Part shown: positions 18,273 to 28,427 of the stretch, piece after piece | Layout of the letters: every line of letters begins with the position of its first letter | How positions within the stretch are numbered: the stretch's first letter is position 1 | DNA from: Candidatus Buchananbacteria bacterium RIFCSPHIGHO2_02_FULL_39_17 | GTDB taxonomy: Bacteria; Patescibacteriota; Patescibacteriia; Buchananbacterales; UBA6539 | NCBI GenBank assembly: GCA_001817425.1 | Contig: MHII01000003.1 | Span: 1 to 37,924, forward strand | DNA: 37,924 nucleotides | Direction: 5' to 3' | Notes under the pieces: model-generated | Seen by the model: only the letters and a program-made list of their open reading frames with translations | What the model was told of the DNA's origin: nothing | Databases searched by the model: none | Translations under genes and position numbers: made by a program

Positions 18273-19652
18273 TTATTTCTTGACTTTAATAATAAATCCC
18301 TCTTTTGTATCATCAATAAAATAACCACTAGCTTCAATTTTTTTTCTAACTTCATCCGCTTTCCGCCACTCTCTTCGGTTTCTTAAATTTAATCTTTCTT
18401 GCGCCAATTTAATAATTTCCGAAGGAATCTTTGGTTTTTTTACTTTTACTAAATTCAAACCTAAAACTGAATCAAATTTCAAAAGCGTTTGTTTTCTAGC
18501 GGCTGACGGCATAGTGTCGTCTTTAATCAAATCCCAGACAACGGCTAAAGCCTTAGGCAGATTTAAATCATCATTAATGGCTTTCAAAAAATCCGCTTCA
18601 TATTGGGCACAGCCGATTTTCGGCTGATCATATTCCGCCATAACCTCATAAAGATTATTCAAAGCATTCTGGGCGGCCTGCAAAGCATCCCAAGAAAATA
18701 TTAACTTCTGCCGATAATGGGTTTGCAAACATAAATAACGATAAGCCAAAGGATTAAATCTTTTATCAATGGCCGTCTGCAGAGTAATAAAATTGCCTTC
18801 GGACTTTCCCATCCGGCCAGAATCAACTATTAAAAATTCGTCGTGAAGCCAAAACTTCACTGTTTCCTTGCCAGTCAGACCCCAATTCTGGGCCCGCTCA
18901 TTAGTGTGATGGATCGAAACATGGTCAATACCGCCACAATGAATATCAAATTCTTTGCCTAATTTGGCAATACTCATCGCTGAGCATTCAAGATGCCAGC
19001 CGGGAAAACCTTTGCCCCATGGGCTTGGCCACTCCATTTGGCGCTTTTTGTCTTGAGGCGAAAACTTCCATAAGGCAAAATCAAATGGATTTTTCTTTTC
19101 GGCGTTAACCTCAACTCGCGCGCCGGCTTTTTGACCGCTTAAATTCAGCCCGGCCAGCTGCGCATAGTCCGGAAATTTTTTGGCGTTGAAATAAACACCA
19201 TCGCTAGTTTGATAAGTCAAACCTTTTTTTTCTAAAACTTTAATAAAATCAATCTGCTCTTTGATATAATCAGTGGCTTTGCACCAGACTTTCGGCGCTA
19301 AAATATTTAAATCTTTTAAATTATTTTTAAATTCTTTGGTGTAAAATTCAGCAATTTCCCAAACTGATTTTTTTTCGCGTCTTGCGCCTTTTTCCATTTT
19401 ATCTTCGCCGCTATCGGCATCTGAAGTCAGATGGCCGACATCCGTGATATTCATTACGTGTTTGACTAAATAGCCATTATAAAGCAATGCTCGCTTTAAA
19501 ATATCTTCAAAAATATAAGTCCGCAGATTACCAAGGTGGGCGTAATTATAAACCGTTGGTCCGCAGGCATATAAACTAACGGTTTTGTCTTTTAAGGGCT
19601 TAAACTGTTCCTTTTTGCGTGTCAGGGTATTATATAAAAAAAGTTTTTCCAT
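18273..19652 (-). CDS. cysS: Cysteinyl-tRNA synthetase
   Basis: [68 protein letters not shown]. Confidence 0.97.
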   Translation of the reverse strand: MEKLFLYNTLTRKKEQFKPLKDKTVSLYACGPTVYNYAHLGNLRTYIFEDILKRALLYNGYLVKHVMNITDVGHLTSDADSGEDKMEKGARREKKSVWEIAEFYTKEFKNNLKDLNILAPKVWCKATDYIKEQIDFIKVLEKKGLTYQTSDGVYFNAKKFPDYAQLAGLNLSGQKAGARVEVNAEKKNPFDFALWKFSPQDKKRQMEWPSPWGKGFPGWHLECSAMSIAKLGKEFDIHCGGIDHVSIHHTNERAQNWGLTGKETVKFWLHDEFLIVDSGRMGKSEGNFITLQTAIDKRFNPLAYRYLCLQTHYRQKLIFSWDALQAAQNALNNLYEVMAEYDQPKIGCAQYEADFLKAINDDLNLPKALAVVWDLIKDDTMPSAARKQTLLKFDSVLGLNLVKVKKPKIPSEIIKLAQERLNLRNRREWRKADEVRKKIEASGYFIDDTKEGFIIKVKK

Positions 19653-19717
19653 AAATAAATTTTAACGGTTTTCTGAATTTTAAGCAAGAAAAAAAGCGAC
19701 CCTGTTTTGAGCCGCTA

Positions 19718-20413
19718 CTATTTCCCGGCCAAAAAATGGCGGTGGAAATTCTGCATTATACTTGCCATACCGACAAAAAACCCGCCCCAACCCAAATGAT
19801 CCGCCCAAATCTGCCAATCCGGCCAAATGGCAATAATAATCGCTAGGCTGTAACAAGCAGAACACAATTTTCCAGCGGTATTTTCCGGCACCACGGTTTT
19901 ACTGGAGCGAAAAAATTTGACAAAAGCCAGAAATAAAATTACAGACATGCCAAAAAGCGACAAACCAACCAGCCATGGATCGTAAGACCAAAATTCAATC
20001 ACGCCCAATGGCATGACTAATGTCTTATCCGCGATTTTGTCCAAAAGCGAACCAAGGGCTGAAGTCTGATTTAAAGTCCGAGCGATGACCCCATCAATTA
20101 AATCCGTCAGAATCATAACTATTAGGATTATCGCTAAAACTTCATTACCGCGGTAATCAACCAAAATTACCCAAGGGAAGATGGCTAAAGCCACGATTAA
20201 ACGGCTACCGGTCAGTTTATTAGCGGAAAGCCAAGCAGGCCAACGATTTTTGATTAAAGTGATTAAAATCTTTTCTTTTATTTCTAGAATTCGATCAATT
20301 AAATTCTCAAAAATTCCGGCTAATTTTTCTATCCAAACAATACTTCGAATCAGCGCTGTCATGTTCCCACCCTCCGGTTTTATGATTTCAATGTGCCAGA
20401 AAAATCTTAACAA
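19718..20413 (-). CDS. CDP-alcohol phosphatidyltransferase family protein
   Basis: DLIDGVIARTLNQTSALGSLLDKIADK (DxxDGxxAR...GxxxDxxxD). Confidence 0.9.
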   Translation of the reverse strand: MLRFFWHIEIIKPEGGNMTALIRSIVWIEKLAGIFENLIDRILEIKEKILITLIKNRWPAWLSANKLTGSRLIVALAIFPWVILVDYRGNEVLAIILIVMILTDLIDGVIARTLNQTSALGSLLDKIADKTLVMPLGVIEFWSYDPWLVGLSLFGMSVILFLAFVKFFRSSKTVVPENTAGKLCSACYSLAIIIAIWPDWQIWADHLGWGGFFVGMASIMQNFHRHFLAGK

Positions 20414-20601
20414 ATTTTATTTAAAAAGGCAAGAAAACAAAAAACAAAAATTATATTCTTGCTTTTGCTATTCTACCATTCGTACGAATAAAGGATATAT
20501 TTAAATAAAGTTTCAAAATCCAAATTTCAAATATCAAATAAATTTTAAAAGCTAAATATCAAAAATAATATATAAATTATTTCTTATTTTTTACCTTATT
20601 A

Positions 20602-21909
20602 TTAACGCTTCCAGGATTCGTCTTGGCGCACCAATAAATCAGCGGCAAGATCCGGTTCAGCCATAATTTCTTTAACCGCACGCTCCATCCGCATCCCTTG
20701 CGAACCTTTGATCAAAATCAAATCGCCCTCATTAATTCGGTCTTGTAAAAATTTGCCCGCCTCAACACTATTTTTAAAATGAAAACAATCCGCTTTAGCA
20801 AATCCCTTGGCCACCGCGCCCCGAGTAATATCACGCGACATCTCCCCAACCGTAATTAAAAAATTAACACCGTATTCAACTATTGCCTCGCCTATTTCCT
20901 GATGAGCCAGTTCAGTATAACTGCCTAGCTCCAGCATATCGCCTAAAACAGCATACTTTTTACCACTCTTTGGCAAATTAATTTGATTTAATTGATATAA
21001 GGCTTTTTTGACAGCCAAGGGCGACGAATTATAAGTGTCATCAATCAGCAAAGTATTTTTAATACCTTTGATTAAACGCATTCGCCCGGCCGGCGGTTGA
21101 AATTTTTTTAAATTCTTGGCGATTGTTTCTAAACTTAAGTTAAAAATCGCTCCCACAACAATAGCAACTAAAGCCGGATAAATCAAATGTTGACCTAAAA
21201 CTTTAGGCAAAAAAATATCTTGGGTTTTACCTTGATCATTAACCTTAAAACTAATGCCTTCAAGCCGAGTGATATCTTGAAAATTAAGATTATGGCTAAT
21301 ATTAATCTCGCTTGCCGCAAAATCCGCTTTATTTTGTAAACCAAAACTTAAAATCTTAGCCTTGGTTTTTTCTTTCATGGCCCAGACCAATTCATCATCG
21401 TAGTTTAAAACCGCCGTGCCTTGGACTGACAAAAATTTGATTAATTTACTTTTTTCTTCAGCGATATTCTCCGCCGTTTTAAAAAATTCTAAATGAACCG
21501 GGGCAATCGCCGTGACCACGCCAATATCAACCGGCACAAAATTAATCAGATACTGGATATCGCCCGGATGATCAGCCGCCATTTCCAAAATTAAAATTTT
21601 TGGATAATTCTTATCAAAATGAATTAATAAACTTAAGGCTCGGATAAAAACCGCTAACCAACGAATGATTGACTTGCCGCCTGACTCTAAACCAATGATG
21701 GTGAGCGGAATCCCAATCTCATTATTATAATTTTTAAAACTTTTTCTGGTATTAAAATTATAAGCCAACACCGAATAGATGGCTTCAACCGTTGAAGTCT
21801 TACCGACGCTACCGGTCACGGCAATGACTTTAGGCTGGTATTTAGCTAAAATGGCTTTAGTAAAAAACCGTAATTTTAACTCAAGAATTTTTTTAAATAA
21901 ATTTTTCAT
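20602..21909 (-). CDS. murF: UDP-N-acetylmuramoyl-tripeptide--D-alanyl-D-alanine ligase
   Basis: VIAVTGSVGKTSTVEAI; NNEIGIPLTI; LLIDDTYNSSPLAVKKAL; ILIKGSQGMRMERAV. Confidence 0.93.
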   Translation of the reverse strand: MKNLFKKILELKLRFFTKAILAKYQPKVIAVTGSVGKTSTVEAIYSVLAYNFNTRKSFKNYNNEIGIPLTIIGLESGGKSIIRWLAVFIRALSLLIHFDKNYPKILILEMAADHPGDIQYLINFVPVDIGVVTAIAPVHLEFFKTAENIAEEKSKLIKFLSVQGTAVLNYDDELVWAMKEKTKAKILSFGLQNKADFAASEINISHNLNFQDITRLEGISFKVNDQGKTQDIFLPKVLGQHLIYPALVAIVVGAIFNLSLETIAKNLKKFQPPAGRMRLIKGIKNTLLIDDTYNSSPLAVKKALYQLNQINLPKSGKKYAVLGDMLELGSYTELAHQEIGEAIVEYGVNFLITVGEMSRDITRGAVAKGFAKADCFHFKNSVEAGKFLQDRINEGDLILIKGSQGMRMERAVKEIMAEPDLAADLLVRQDESWKR

Positions 21910-21910
21910 T

Positions 21911-21985
21911 TTTTAGGTTCTAGGTTTTAGGTTCTAGGTTTTAGAAGGTCAAATAAATCTCTAAAACCTATACCTAACATCTAAA
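21911..21985. repeat. Short tandem/inverted repeat (TAGGTTCTAGGTTTTAGGTTCTAGGTTTTA)
   Basis: Direct repetition of TAGGTTCTAGGTTT, with AAAACCTATACCTAA nearby. Confidence 0.65.
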
Positions 21986-21994
21986 TTACTGCCT

Positions 21995-23743
21995 TTAGTA
22001 GTCCGGTTCTATCTGATAATAGTTTAGCAAAAATTTCGCAATTTCGCCAAAAAGTGGACCAATACTATCAGAGGCAAATCTGGGTCCGTTTTTTATTTTA
22101 TCCATCTTAATTAAAATGACAAAAGCGGGGTTGCGCACCGGGCCAAAACCAACAATGGTGTGAATCGTTTCATTGCCATAGCCGCCGCCCGGAGCCGGGA
22201 TTAAAGCTGTACCGGTCTTTGCCGCCAAATAATAATTTGGCACCTTCGCTTTCCGGTCATAACTACTTTCCACGACTTGAGTAAGCATGCCGGTAATAAT
22301 TGAAGCGGTTTTTTCACTAATCACCTGACTAATTGATTCTGGTTTGGTTATTAAATTTGTGCCGTCAACTAAAATTTTTTCTGCCACAACATACGGCTTC
22401 ATTAATAAACCATTATTCGCAATCGCCCCGTAGGCAGCGGCTAATTGCAACGGCGTCACGCTTATGCCATAGCCATAAGAAGCGGTTAAATAATAAACAT
22501 CAGCAATTTTTTCTAAATTTTTAATACTGCCGTCAACTTCGGTCTCAAGCTCAAGACCAGTAACCTGACCAAAGCCAAAACGCTTAACATAATCTTGAAA
22601 AACATTTCTGCCGATTTGCTCGGCCGCATAGGCCGCCCCTAAATTCAACGATTGGGCCAGAGCTTGAGTCATCGTCTGCTGACCATACGCCCGATTGTCA
22701 AAATTTCTAATCGTAAACGGTCCGATTTTTAATTCGCCCGTATCCTCATAAGTGGTTTCCGGCGTAATTTTACCAACATCTAGGGCAGCAGACATAGTCA
22801 TAGTTTTAAAAACTGAACCTGGCTCATATTCGTAAAATATCGCCGGATTATTAAAATAATTAATGTCTTTGGTTAGTTGGTATTCGGCCGGATCAAAATC
22901 AGGATAGCTGCACATCGCTAAAATTGCCCCAGTTTTTGGCGCCATAATAATGACGGTGCCGCCCTGGGCCTGATAGGAATCATAAAATCTCTTTAGTTTC
23001 TGACAAGCGGTATATTGGATTTGCCGATCAAGGCTTAAAACTAAATCAATCCCGTTTTCCGCTTTTTTAATTGATCGTGGGCCAATCGTGATTAAAGAAC
23101 CAATCGCGTCTTTGAAAGATTTGATTAACCCGGGACGACCGGAAAGCTCTTGATCAAAATATCCTTCTAACCCATATTGACCAATTTTTTTATCATCTTT
23201 AATACCAACAAAACCAAAAATATGGCTGCCTAAGCCTTTCTCCGGATAAAAACGATAAGTTTCCGGCAAAAAACCAATACCGGCCAAATTTAATTTTTCT
23301 AATTCTTCCACTTGCTTTTTTGTGACTTTATGTTTAACCGGTTCATAAGGATCATTTTTTTTAGAAATCCGGACTAAAAGTTCTTTCCATTCTTTTTCCT
23401 CCAAATTTAAAATTGGCGTTAGGCGATCAATAACTTTACCAACATCACTAATTTTTGCCGGCTCGGCATAGACCAAAAAATATTCACGATTAGTCACTAA
23501 AGAATATAATTCCCCGTTTTCCCGAACATAGATTGAGCCACGCTGAGGAATTAAACTTTTTAATACTTCTTGTCTTTCTTGAGCTAATGACAAATAAAAT
23601 GAATGTTGAATAACTTGTAAAAAAAATAAGCGGAAAATAATCGCCGCGCCAAAAATAATGATAAAAAAAAGCAGGATAGAAATTCTTTTATCAATTGGAG
23701 AAACTTTTCCTTCCATCGGTTTTAGCTGATTGCTAATCATCAT
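21995..23743 (-). CDS. ftsI: Peptidoglycan D,D-transpeptidase FtsI/PBP2
   Basis: EPGSVFKTMT (SxxK), SLNLGAAYAAEQIG (SxN), AAKTGTALIP (KTG). Confidence 0.94.
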   Translation of the reverse strand: MMISNQLKPMEGKVSPIDKRISILLFFIIIFGAAIIFRLFFLQVIQHSFYLSLAQERQEVLKSLIPQRGSIYVRENGELYSLVTNREYFLVYAEPAKISDVGKVIDRLTPILNLEEKEWKELLVRISKKNDPYEPVKHKVTKKQVEELEKLNLAGIGFLPETYRFYPEKGLGSHIFGFVGIKDDKKIGQYGLEGYFDQELSGRPGLIKSFKDAIGSLITIGPRSIKKAENGIDLVLSLDRQIQYTACQKLKRFYDSYQAQGGTVIIMAPKTGAILAMCSYPDFDPAEYQLTKDINYFNNPAIFYEYEPGSVFKTMTMSAALDVGKITPETTYEDTGELKIGPFTIRNFDNRAYGQQTMTQALAQSLNLGAAYAAEQIGRNVFQDYVKRFGFGQVTGLELETEVDGSIKNLEKIADVYYLTASYGYGISVTPLQLAAAYGAIANNGLLMKPYVVAEKILVDGTNLITKPESISQVISEKTASIITGMLTQVVESSYDRKAKVPNYYLAAKTGTALIPAPGGGYGNETIHTIVGFGPVRNPAFVILIKMDKIKNGPRFASDSIGPLFGEIAKFLLNYYQIEPDY

Positions 23744-23792
23744 AATTATTAATCAATTGTATGTTATGAATTATACCTGAAATCTGACTACT

Positions 23793-23821
23793 TAAAAACC
23801 CCGTTGCCTTTTCAACAGGGT
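23793..23821 (-). terminator. Intrinsic terminator/attenuator between ftsL-like gene and ftsI
   Basis: Minus strand CCCTGTTG-aaaagg-CAACGGGG-TTTTTA. Confidence 0.75.
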
Positions 23822-23846
23822 GATAAATACCAAGTCTTAAAAAAAT

Positions 23847-24221
23847 TTATCGGGCAATCGCGACCGGCGTCATGGACAGATAATCAGATTCTGAAACTGT
23901 AACCATACCCAAATGTTCAACTTTTTCCTTAACTTGAGTCATGGACTGCAAACTTAATGCTTCAAGTTCCAAATCAGCGCTGGCCTGATTTAATTCATTG
24001 AGTTTTTTTTCCAACTCCTTGATTTGATAACCTTTGGTTGCCAGAGCGTTAACTTGAATTAAATAACCTAAAAATAAAGAAATAATAAATACCCCAAGGA
24101 TAATTTTAAACGCGCCTTGATTAAAAATTGGCATAACCGTTCGTTTTTGGATTAACGAAAATCTCCTTGACCATCTTGGGCCTGATTTGTTTCTTTTTGC
24201 CATAAATAAATATTTAGACAT
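23847..24221 (-). CDS. FtsL/DivIC-like division protein
   Basis: Short protein with one TM and coiled coil, between rsmH and ftsI. Confidence 0.7.
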   Translation of the reverse strand: MSKYLFMAKRNKSGPRWSRRFSLIQKRTVMPIFNQGAFKIILGVFIISLFLGYLIQVNALATKGYQIKELEKKLNELNQASADLELEALSLQSMTQVKEKVEHLGMVTVSESDYLSMTPVAIAR

Positions 24222-24249
24222 ATTTTTTGTTTTGGTTTTTTTATTTATT

Positions 24250-25200
24250 TTAGATCTTTTCCATCACTCGCAACTTGGCACTTCTAGCTCTGGGGTTTTC
24301 AATAATTTCTTGAGGTTTTGGCAAAACCGGTTTTTTGGTAATAATTTTTAATTTTTTTAAATGGCCACACTGACAAATCGGTAATTCCGGCGGACAAATA
24401 CAGTCACGGCTCTCGCGCCGAAAAAAATCTTTAACTATTTTATCTTCCAAGGAGTGATAACTAATAACCGCCAATCGACCACCCCTGGCTAATAGTTTTA
24501 TGGTTTGCGGTAAAACATTTTCTAAATTTTCTAATTCCTGATTAACCGCGATTCTTAAAGCTTGAAAAATTTTAGTCGCTGGATTGATTTTTGATTTTGC
24601 TTTATAAAATTTACGGTAAATTGCTGAAACGATTTTGACTAATTGAACCGGCTCGGTAATGGGGCTAATTTTTCTTGAAGTAATAATTTTTCTGGCAATT
24701 GGAACAGCTAATTTTTCTTCACCGAAATTCTTAAAAATTTCAATTAACTTTTCGAGCGAGCGAGTATTTAAAATTTGGCTCGCCGTTAAATCAGTCTGCC
24801 GGCCAAAGCGCATATCTAACGGTCCCGACGCCAAAAAACTAAAACCTCGTGCCTGATCTTGAAGTTGACCACTGGATAAACCAAGGTCAAGTAAGATACC
24901 GTCAGCTTGATTAAATTTATGGTCATTGGCAATTTTTTCTAAATTTTTAAAATTATCATTAACTAAAGTCAAACAATTTTTATTTTTTTGATTTATTTTT
25001 GTTGTTGCCTCAAACGCTCTTAAGTCTAAGTCAATGCCCAAAATTTTTCCGCCCGGACAAATTCTTTTAATTAATGCCTCAGTATGACCGCCAGCGCCTA
25101 AAGTACAATCAATAATTTTGCTACCAACTTTTGGCCGCAAATAATGAATGACTTCCTCAACCATTACTGGTAAGTGCTGATAAATCATATTAATGTCCAA
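24250..25200 (-). CDS. rsmH: 16S rRNA (cytosine-1402-N4)-methyltransferase RsmH
   Basis: YQHLPVMVEEVIHYLRP; IIDCTLGAGGHTEALI; DGILLDLGLSSGQL; FLASGPLDMRF; SYHSLEDKIVKDFF. Confidence 0.97.
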   Translation of the reverse strand: MDINMIYQHLPVMVEEVIHYLRPKVGSKIIDCTLGAGGHTEALIKRICPGGKILGIDLDLRAFEATTKINQKNKNCLTLVNDNFKNLEKIANDHKFNQADGILLDLGLSSGQLQDQARGFSFLASGPLDMRFGRQTDLTASQILNTRSLEKLIEIFKNFGEEKLAVPIARKIITSRKISPITEPVQLVKIVSAIYRKFYKAKSKINPATKIFQALRIAVNQELENLENVLPQTIKLLARGGRLAVISYHSLEDKIVKDFFRRESRDCICPPELPICQCGHLKKLKIITKKPVLPKPQEIIENPRARSAKLRVMEKI

Positions 25201-25203
25201 AGA

Positions 25204-25635
25204 TTAAACGCCAAGCTCACCTAGGGCTTCAGCAATATCAGCGCTCTTGCTTTCCGTGCCTTTTTTATACTTATTCCATTTTATCTCATCCCAAATTTCA
25301 AAACGATTATATAAACCGGTAATCACTACTTTCTTTTTTAAATTAGAATATTGACGCAGGTATTCGGGTATAAGCATCCTGCCTTGGCCGTCAATTTCAA
25401 CGTCCATGGCGCCAGCTAACATTAAACGGGCAAAAGCCCTAGCATTGGCCTTAGCAATGGGCAGAGAAGCTAATTTTGGAGCTAATTTCCTCCATTCGTC
25501 TTTAGTGTATAAAGAAAGGCAGTCGTCTAGCCCTTTGGTGACCACCGCCCCCTTGCTTAAAAATTGGCGAAACTTAGCTGGTACTGCCAGCCTACCCTTT
25601 TGGTCAATGGTATGTTGATATTCGCCAATAAACAT
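25204..25635 (-). CDS. mraZ: Transcriptional regulator MraZ
   Basis: MFIGEYQHTIDQKGRLAVPAKFR...VEIDGQGRMLIPEYLRQY. Confidence 0.97.
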   Translation of the reverse strand: MFIGEYQHTIDQKGRLAVPAKFRQFLSKGAVVTKGLDDCLSLYTKDEWRKLAPKLASLPIAKANARAFARLMLAGAMDVEIDGQGRMLIPEYLRQYSNLKKKVVITGLYNRFEIWDEIKWNKYKKGTESKSADIAEALGELGV

Positions 25636-25690
25636 AATTTAACTAATAGCAAACCGCATATAATTTAGAAATCCACAATAAAATTGACTT

Positions 25691-25720
25691 ATCCCCACTT
25701 TCATCCACTTTTTACCACTA
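25691..25720 (-). promoter_or_regulatory. MraZ-box operator (three GTGG repeats, 10-bp period)
   Basis: Minus strand AGTGGTAAAA AGTGGATGAA AGTGGGGAT upstream of mraZ. Confidence 0.85.
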
Positions 25721-25776
25721 TAATTTCATTTTATACCACAAAAGATACCTTGTCAACCACTAGCCAAATAAATAAA

Positions 25777-25803
25777 AAAATGGCGAAAAGTGCCATTTTT
25801 TAA
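25777..25803. terminator. Bidirectional intrinsic terminator
   Basis: AAAAAATGGC-gaaaagt-GCCATTTTTT. Confidence 0.8.
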
Positions 25804-25902
25804 ATAAAATTTCTCCTTTTTGTCAAGATTTTCTTCTAATCTGTGGATAAATCAAATTCTAACTACTCTTTACCCTAATCCGCTAGGATTATATACTCTA
25901 AT

Positions 25903-26283
25903 TTAAATTTCAAGCTTAATTTTAATTTTCTTAATTACTTCGTTTAAATTAGTCTTAGTTTTAACTAAGTATTCATAATCGCCAATGGCAGCGGCTTGAT
26001 CAAACGAACCCTGATCAGCCAAATTACTCAAAATAATAACAGGCAAATTTTTTGTTTCTGGACTTTTCGCAATCTCATTTAAAATACTCAAACCATCAAT
26101 GTCTGGCAATAAAATATCAAGTAAAATAAAATCCGGCTTTTCTTTTGCCAAATAATCCAAGGCCTGCTGACCAGTTTCACAAATAATAACATTAAAGCCT
26201 TCATTGCCTAATTTTTTATTCAATAAAAAAAGAAGGTCTTTATCGTCTTCAATGATTAAAATCTTTTTAATTTGATTAGCCAT
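25903..26283 (-). CDS. Single-domain response regulator (CheY-like receiver)
   Basis: KILIIEDDKDLLFLLNKKLGNEGF; PDFILLDILLPDIDG; PVIILSN; YLVKTK. Confidence 0.95.
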   Translation of the reverse strand: MANQIKKILIIEDDKDLLFLLNKKLGNEGFNVIICETGQQALDYLAKEKPDFILLDILLPDIDGLSILNEIAKSPETKNLPVIILSNLADQGSFDQAAAIGDYEYLVKTKTNLNEVIKKIKIKLEI

Positions 26284-26319
26284 TGTAGTTAAAAATTACC
26301 TTGTCTACTTATTGTCTCG

Positions 26320-26434
26320 CCCCGCTCTAAGTTAATCATTAAAACTTAACTTTAGAATTAAGTGAGCCGAAGGCGTTTTCGCGCCTGAAAAACTTTAAAA
26401 ATTATCTTAAATCTTTTGCGAACTTAGGGCGGGG
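26320..26434. repeat. Element B: 115-bp TIR element
   Basis: CCCCGCTCTAAGTT...AACTTAGGGCGGGG (13/14); internal CCGAAGGCGTTTTCGCGCC as in element A. Confidence 0.8.
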
Positions 26435-26475
26435 TCGTCTTCAATGATCAAAATTTTTTTACTATTAGTGATCAT
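26435..26475 (-). pseudogene. N-terminal remnant of a second response regulator, cut off by element B
   Basis: Minus strand reads MITNSKKILIIEDD then enters the element. Confidence 0.65.
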
Positions 26476-26516
26476 TAATTTAATAGGATTAATTTACTAA
26501 GTTAGACTAGCGTAGA

Positions 26517-26957
26517 TTAATTTAAATCTTTGATTCTAATACTTGGTTCTTGACCGTAAAACGGCTCAACAACATCCCCTGTTTTCGCCTGCTTAATTTT
26601 TTTATTAATCACTTGGATTAAATTATCTTCATTTTTAAATTCAATTAAGGTAATACCGATAACTGGAATTTTTAATGCCCAGCCAAAAGTGTTAGCGGTA
26701 ATAATGCCAATCCGAATAGCAGTAAAAGGGCCGGGACCGGCAATAACAGCTATTGCGGTCAAGGTTTTCAGTTGATAGCTTTTAGCTTTTAGTAAATTAT
26801 TGATTTCGATCAATAATTTCTCGGCTTGCCGGTATTGAGCTAAAAAATCTTTCTTCACCATCAACTCACCTTTATTGATTAAACCAAGAAAAACTTTTTT
26901 CTCGTCAGCAGTATTAATAATAAGAATCATACTATAAATATTTTTTAAACCAATCAA
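26517..26957 (-). CDS. tsaB: tRNA threonylcarbamoyladenosine biosynthesis protein TsaB
   Basis: MILIINTADEKKVFLGL; AIAVIAGPGPFTAIRIGIITANTFGWALKIPVIGI. Confidence 0.87.
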   Translation of the reverse strand: MIGLKNIYSMILIINTADEKKVFLGLINKGELMVKKDFLAQYRQAEKLLIEINNLLKAKSYQLKTLTAIAVIAGPGPFTAIRIGIITANTFGWALKIPVIGITLIEFKNEDNLIQVINKKIKQAKTGDVVEPFYGQEPSIRIKDLN

Positions 26958-27714
26958 CCACGACCGGATTTACCCTTTTATAATCCTTAGGATTTCGCCA
27001 AGTGTGAGGCATATTTTTAAGTATAACTAACTTCTTAATCCCTTTTAACAAACGGTAAGCTACCCTTGAATGGCGGAGAGGTACGCTTTTATCATTACTG
27101 CCATGTATAATTAAAGTTGGAATTTTAATCTTTTTGATTCTAGCCGGAGTATTGTATTTTAATAGATCGTCGAGGTAGGATAATTTTATTTTGAATTTTT
27201 TTCGTTTACTTCCGCTATATACAAAAAAATATCCAGTTTCCTTTGCCAAAGGCATTTGCTCTCTAATTGTCTTTTCTGTATTAGTTGTGCCATCGCGAAA
27301 AGTTACACCGGCCAAATCAGCTAATGCCTTAACTCGTCCATCTGACGGCGCATAAGTTAAAATTATTTGTCCGCCTAAGCTATGCCCCGCTAAACCAATT
27401 CTTTTGTGATCAACAATTTTTTGGCGAGTTAAATAATCAATGACTGACTTTAAATCTTTCAATTCCTGAGAAAAACTAAGGTTTTCAATATTACCAGCGC
27501 TTTGTCCAACTTCGTTTGTAAAATCAAAGCGTAAGGCCAAAATTTTATTTTTCTCTAATTCACAAGCCAAAGTCTTTAAGTGCCTCTGTTCCTTATAACC
27601 CTTTAAGCCATGGCAAATAACAACCGCTGAAAATGGCGGTTTACCTTTGGGTACGTTTAATATCCCGACTATTCTTTTACCAAGATTATTTTTCAAACTT
27701 ACTCTTTTTTCCAT
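26932..27714 (-). CDS. Alpha/beta hydrolase (dienelactone-hydrolase-like)
   Basis: GLAGHSLGGQIILTYA nucleophile elbow; PTLIIHGSNDKSVPLRHS; PHTW. Confidence 0.88.
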   Translation of the reverse strand: MEKRVSLKNNLGKRIVGILNVPKGKPPFSAVVICHGLKGYKEQRHLKTLACELEKNKILALRFDFTNEVGQSAGNIENLSFSQELKDLKSVIDYLTRQKIVDHKRIGLAGHSLGGQIILTYAPSDGRVKALADLAGVTFRDGTTNTEKTIREQMPLAKETGYFFVYSGSKRKKFKIKLSYLDDLLKYNTPARIKKIKIPTLIIHGSNDKSVPLRHSRVAYRLLKGIKKLVILKNMPHTWRNPKDYKRVNPVVVDWFKKYL

Positions 27715-28328
27715 TAATCATCACTTATTTTGTCAATAATGATAATTTTTCGGCCTTCTAAAATATCATATAAAAATCTGTCAGTAATGTCCTGACGGTA
27801 TCGAAATTCGGAAACAGTCATGCTTGTATAATTAATTGAATGATTTAATTCCTTTTCAAAATCTTTGACAATGCCAGCTAACTTTTTGCGGTTGACCATA
27901 CCAACTACAAGCATATCCGTGGCAAAGCCTTCAATGCCGACAAAAGCCCCAGTTAAAATAAATAACTTGACGGCTGACATTTTCTCAATCTTGCTGACAA
28001 AGCTTCGCTCCAACAGAAGCTGGGCTTTTAACAATAGAGCTTTTAACTCAGGAAATAAAATGAAATCTGAATCAACTAAAAAATATTTTTTGCTGCTTTT
28101 TTTTATTTTTGGTTGATGTTTCACTTTAGCAGTTGGAGTCGACGCGGCCAGCTGGACTGATTTAACAATCCCAATTTTTTCCAAATTATCAATTTCCCGA
28201 CGAATTGAATTTAACTGAGTTTTTATCTTTCTGGCTAATTCACGCAAATAAAATGGCTGGCTTGGATTATTCAAAAAAAGCCTTAAAAGTTTAACTCTGG
28301 TGGTTGAACCAAAAAGTTGTTCAAGCAT
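27714..28328 (-). CDS. Winged-helix regulator with nucleotidyltransferase-like C-terminal domain
   Basis: LFGSTTRVKLLRLFLNNPSQPFYLRELARKIKTQLNSIRREIDNLEKIGIVKS. Confidence 0.72.
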   Translation of the reverse strand: MLEQLFGSTTRVKLLRLFLNNPSQPFYLRELARKIKTQLNSIRREIDNLEKIGIVKSVQLAASTPTAKVKHQPKIKKSSKKYFLVDSDFILFPELKALLLKAQLLLERSFVSKIEKMSAVKLFILTGAFVGIEGFATDMLVVGMVNRKKLAGIVKDFEKELNHSINYTSMTVSEFRYRQDITDRFLYDILEGRKIIIIDKISDD

Positions 28329-28427
28329 AAGTTATTAAATTATAATTTACATTTCGAATTTAAATTAATATCCACTGGTAAGGATAAGCTATCTATAGTA
28401 TAATATAACCATTCATTGTGAGCAAAT

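Noticed and set aside
18134-18355. 73-aa minus-strand ORF overlapping the end of cysS
   Set aside because: Covers the intergenic inverted repeats and out-of-frame cysS sequence
18780-18815. Cys[11 protein letters not shown] in place of KMSKSLGN as an anomaly
   Set aside because: Signature still contains the KS-GN core; alternative forms are plausible in divergent CysRS, and significance cannot be judged without an alignment
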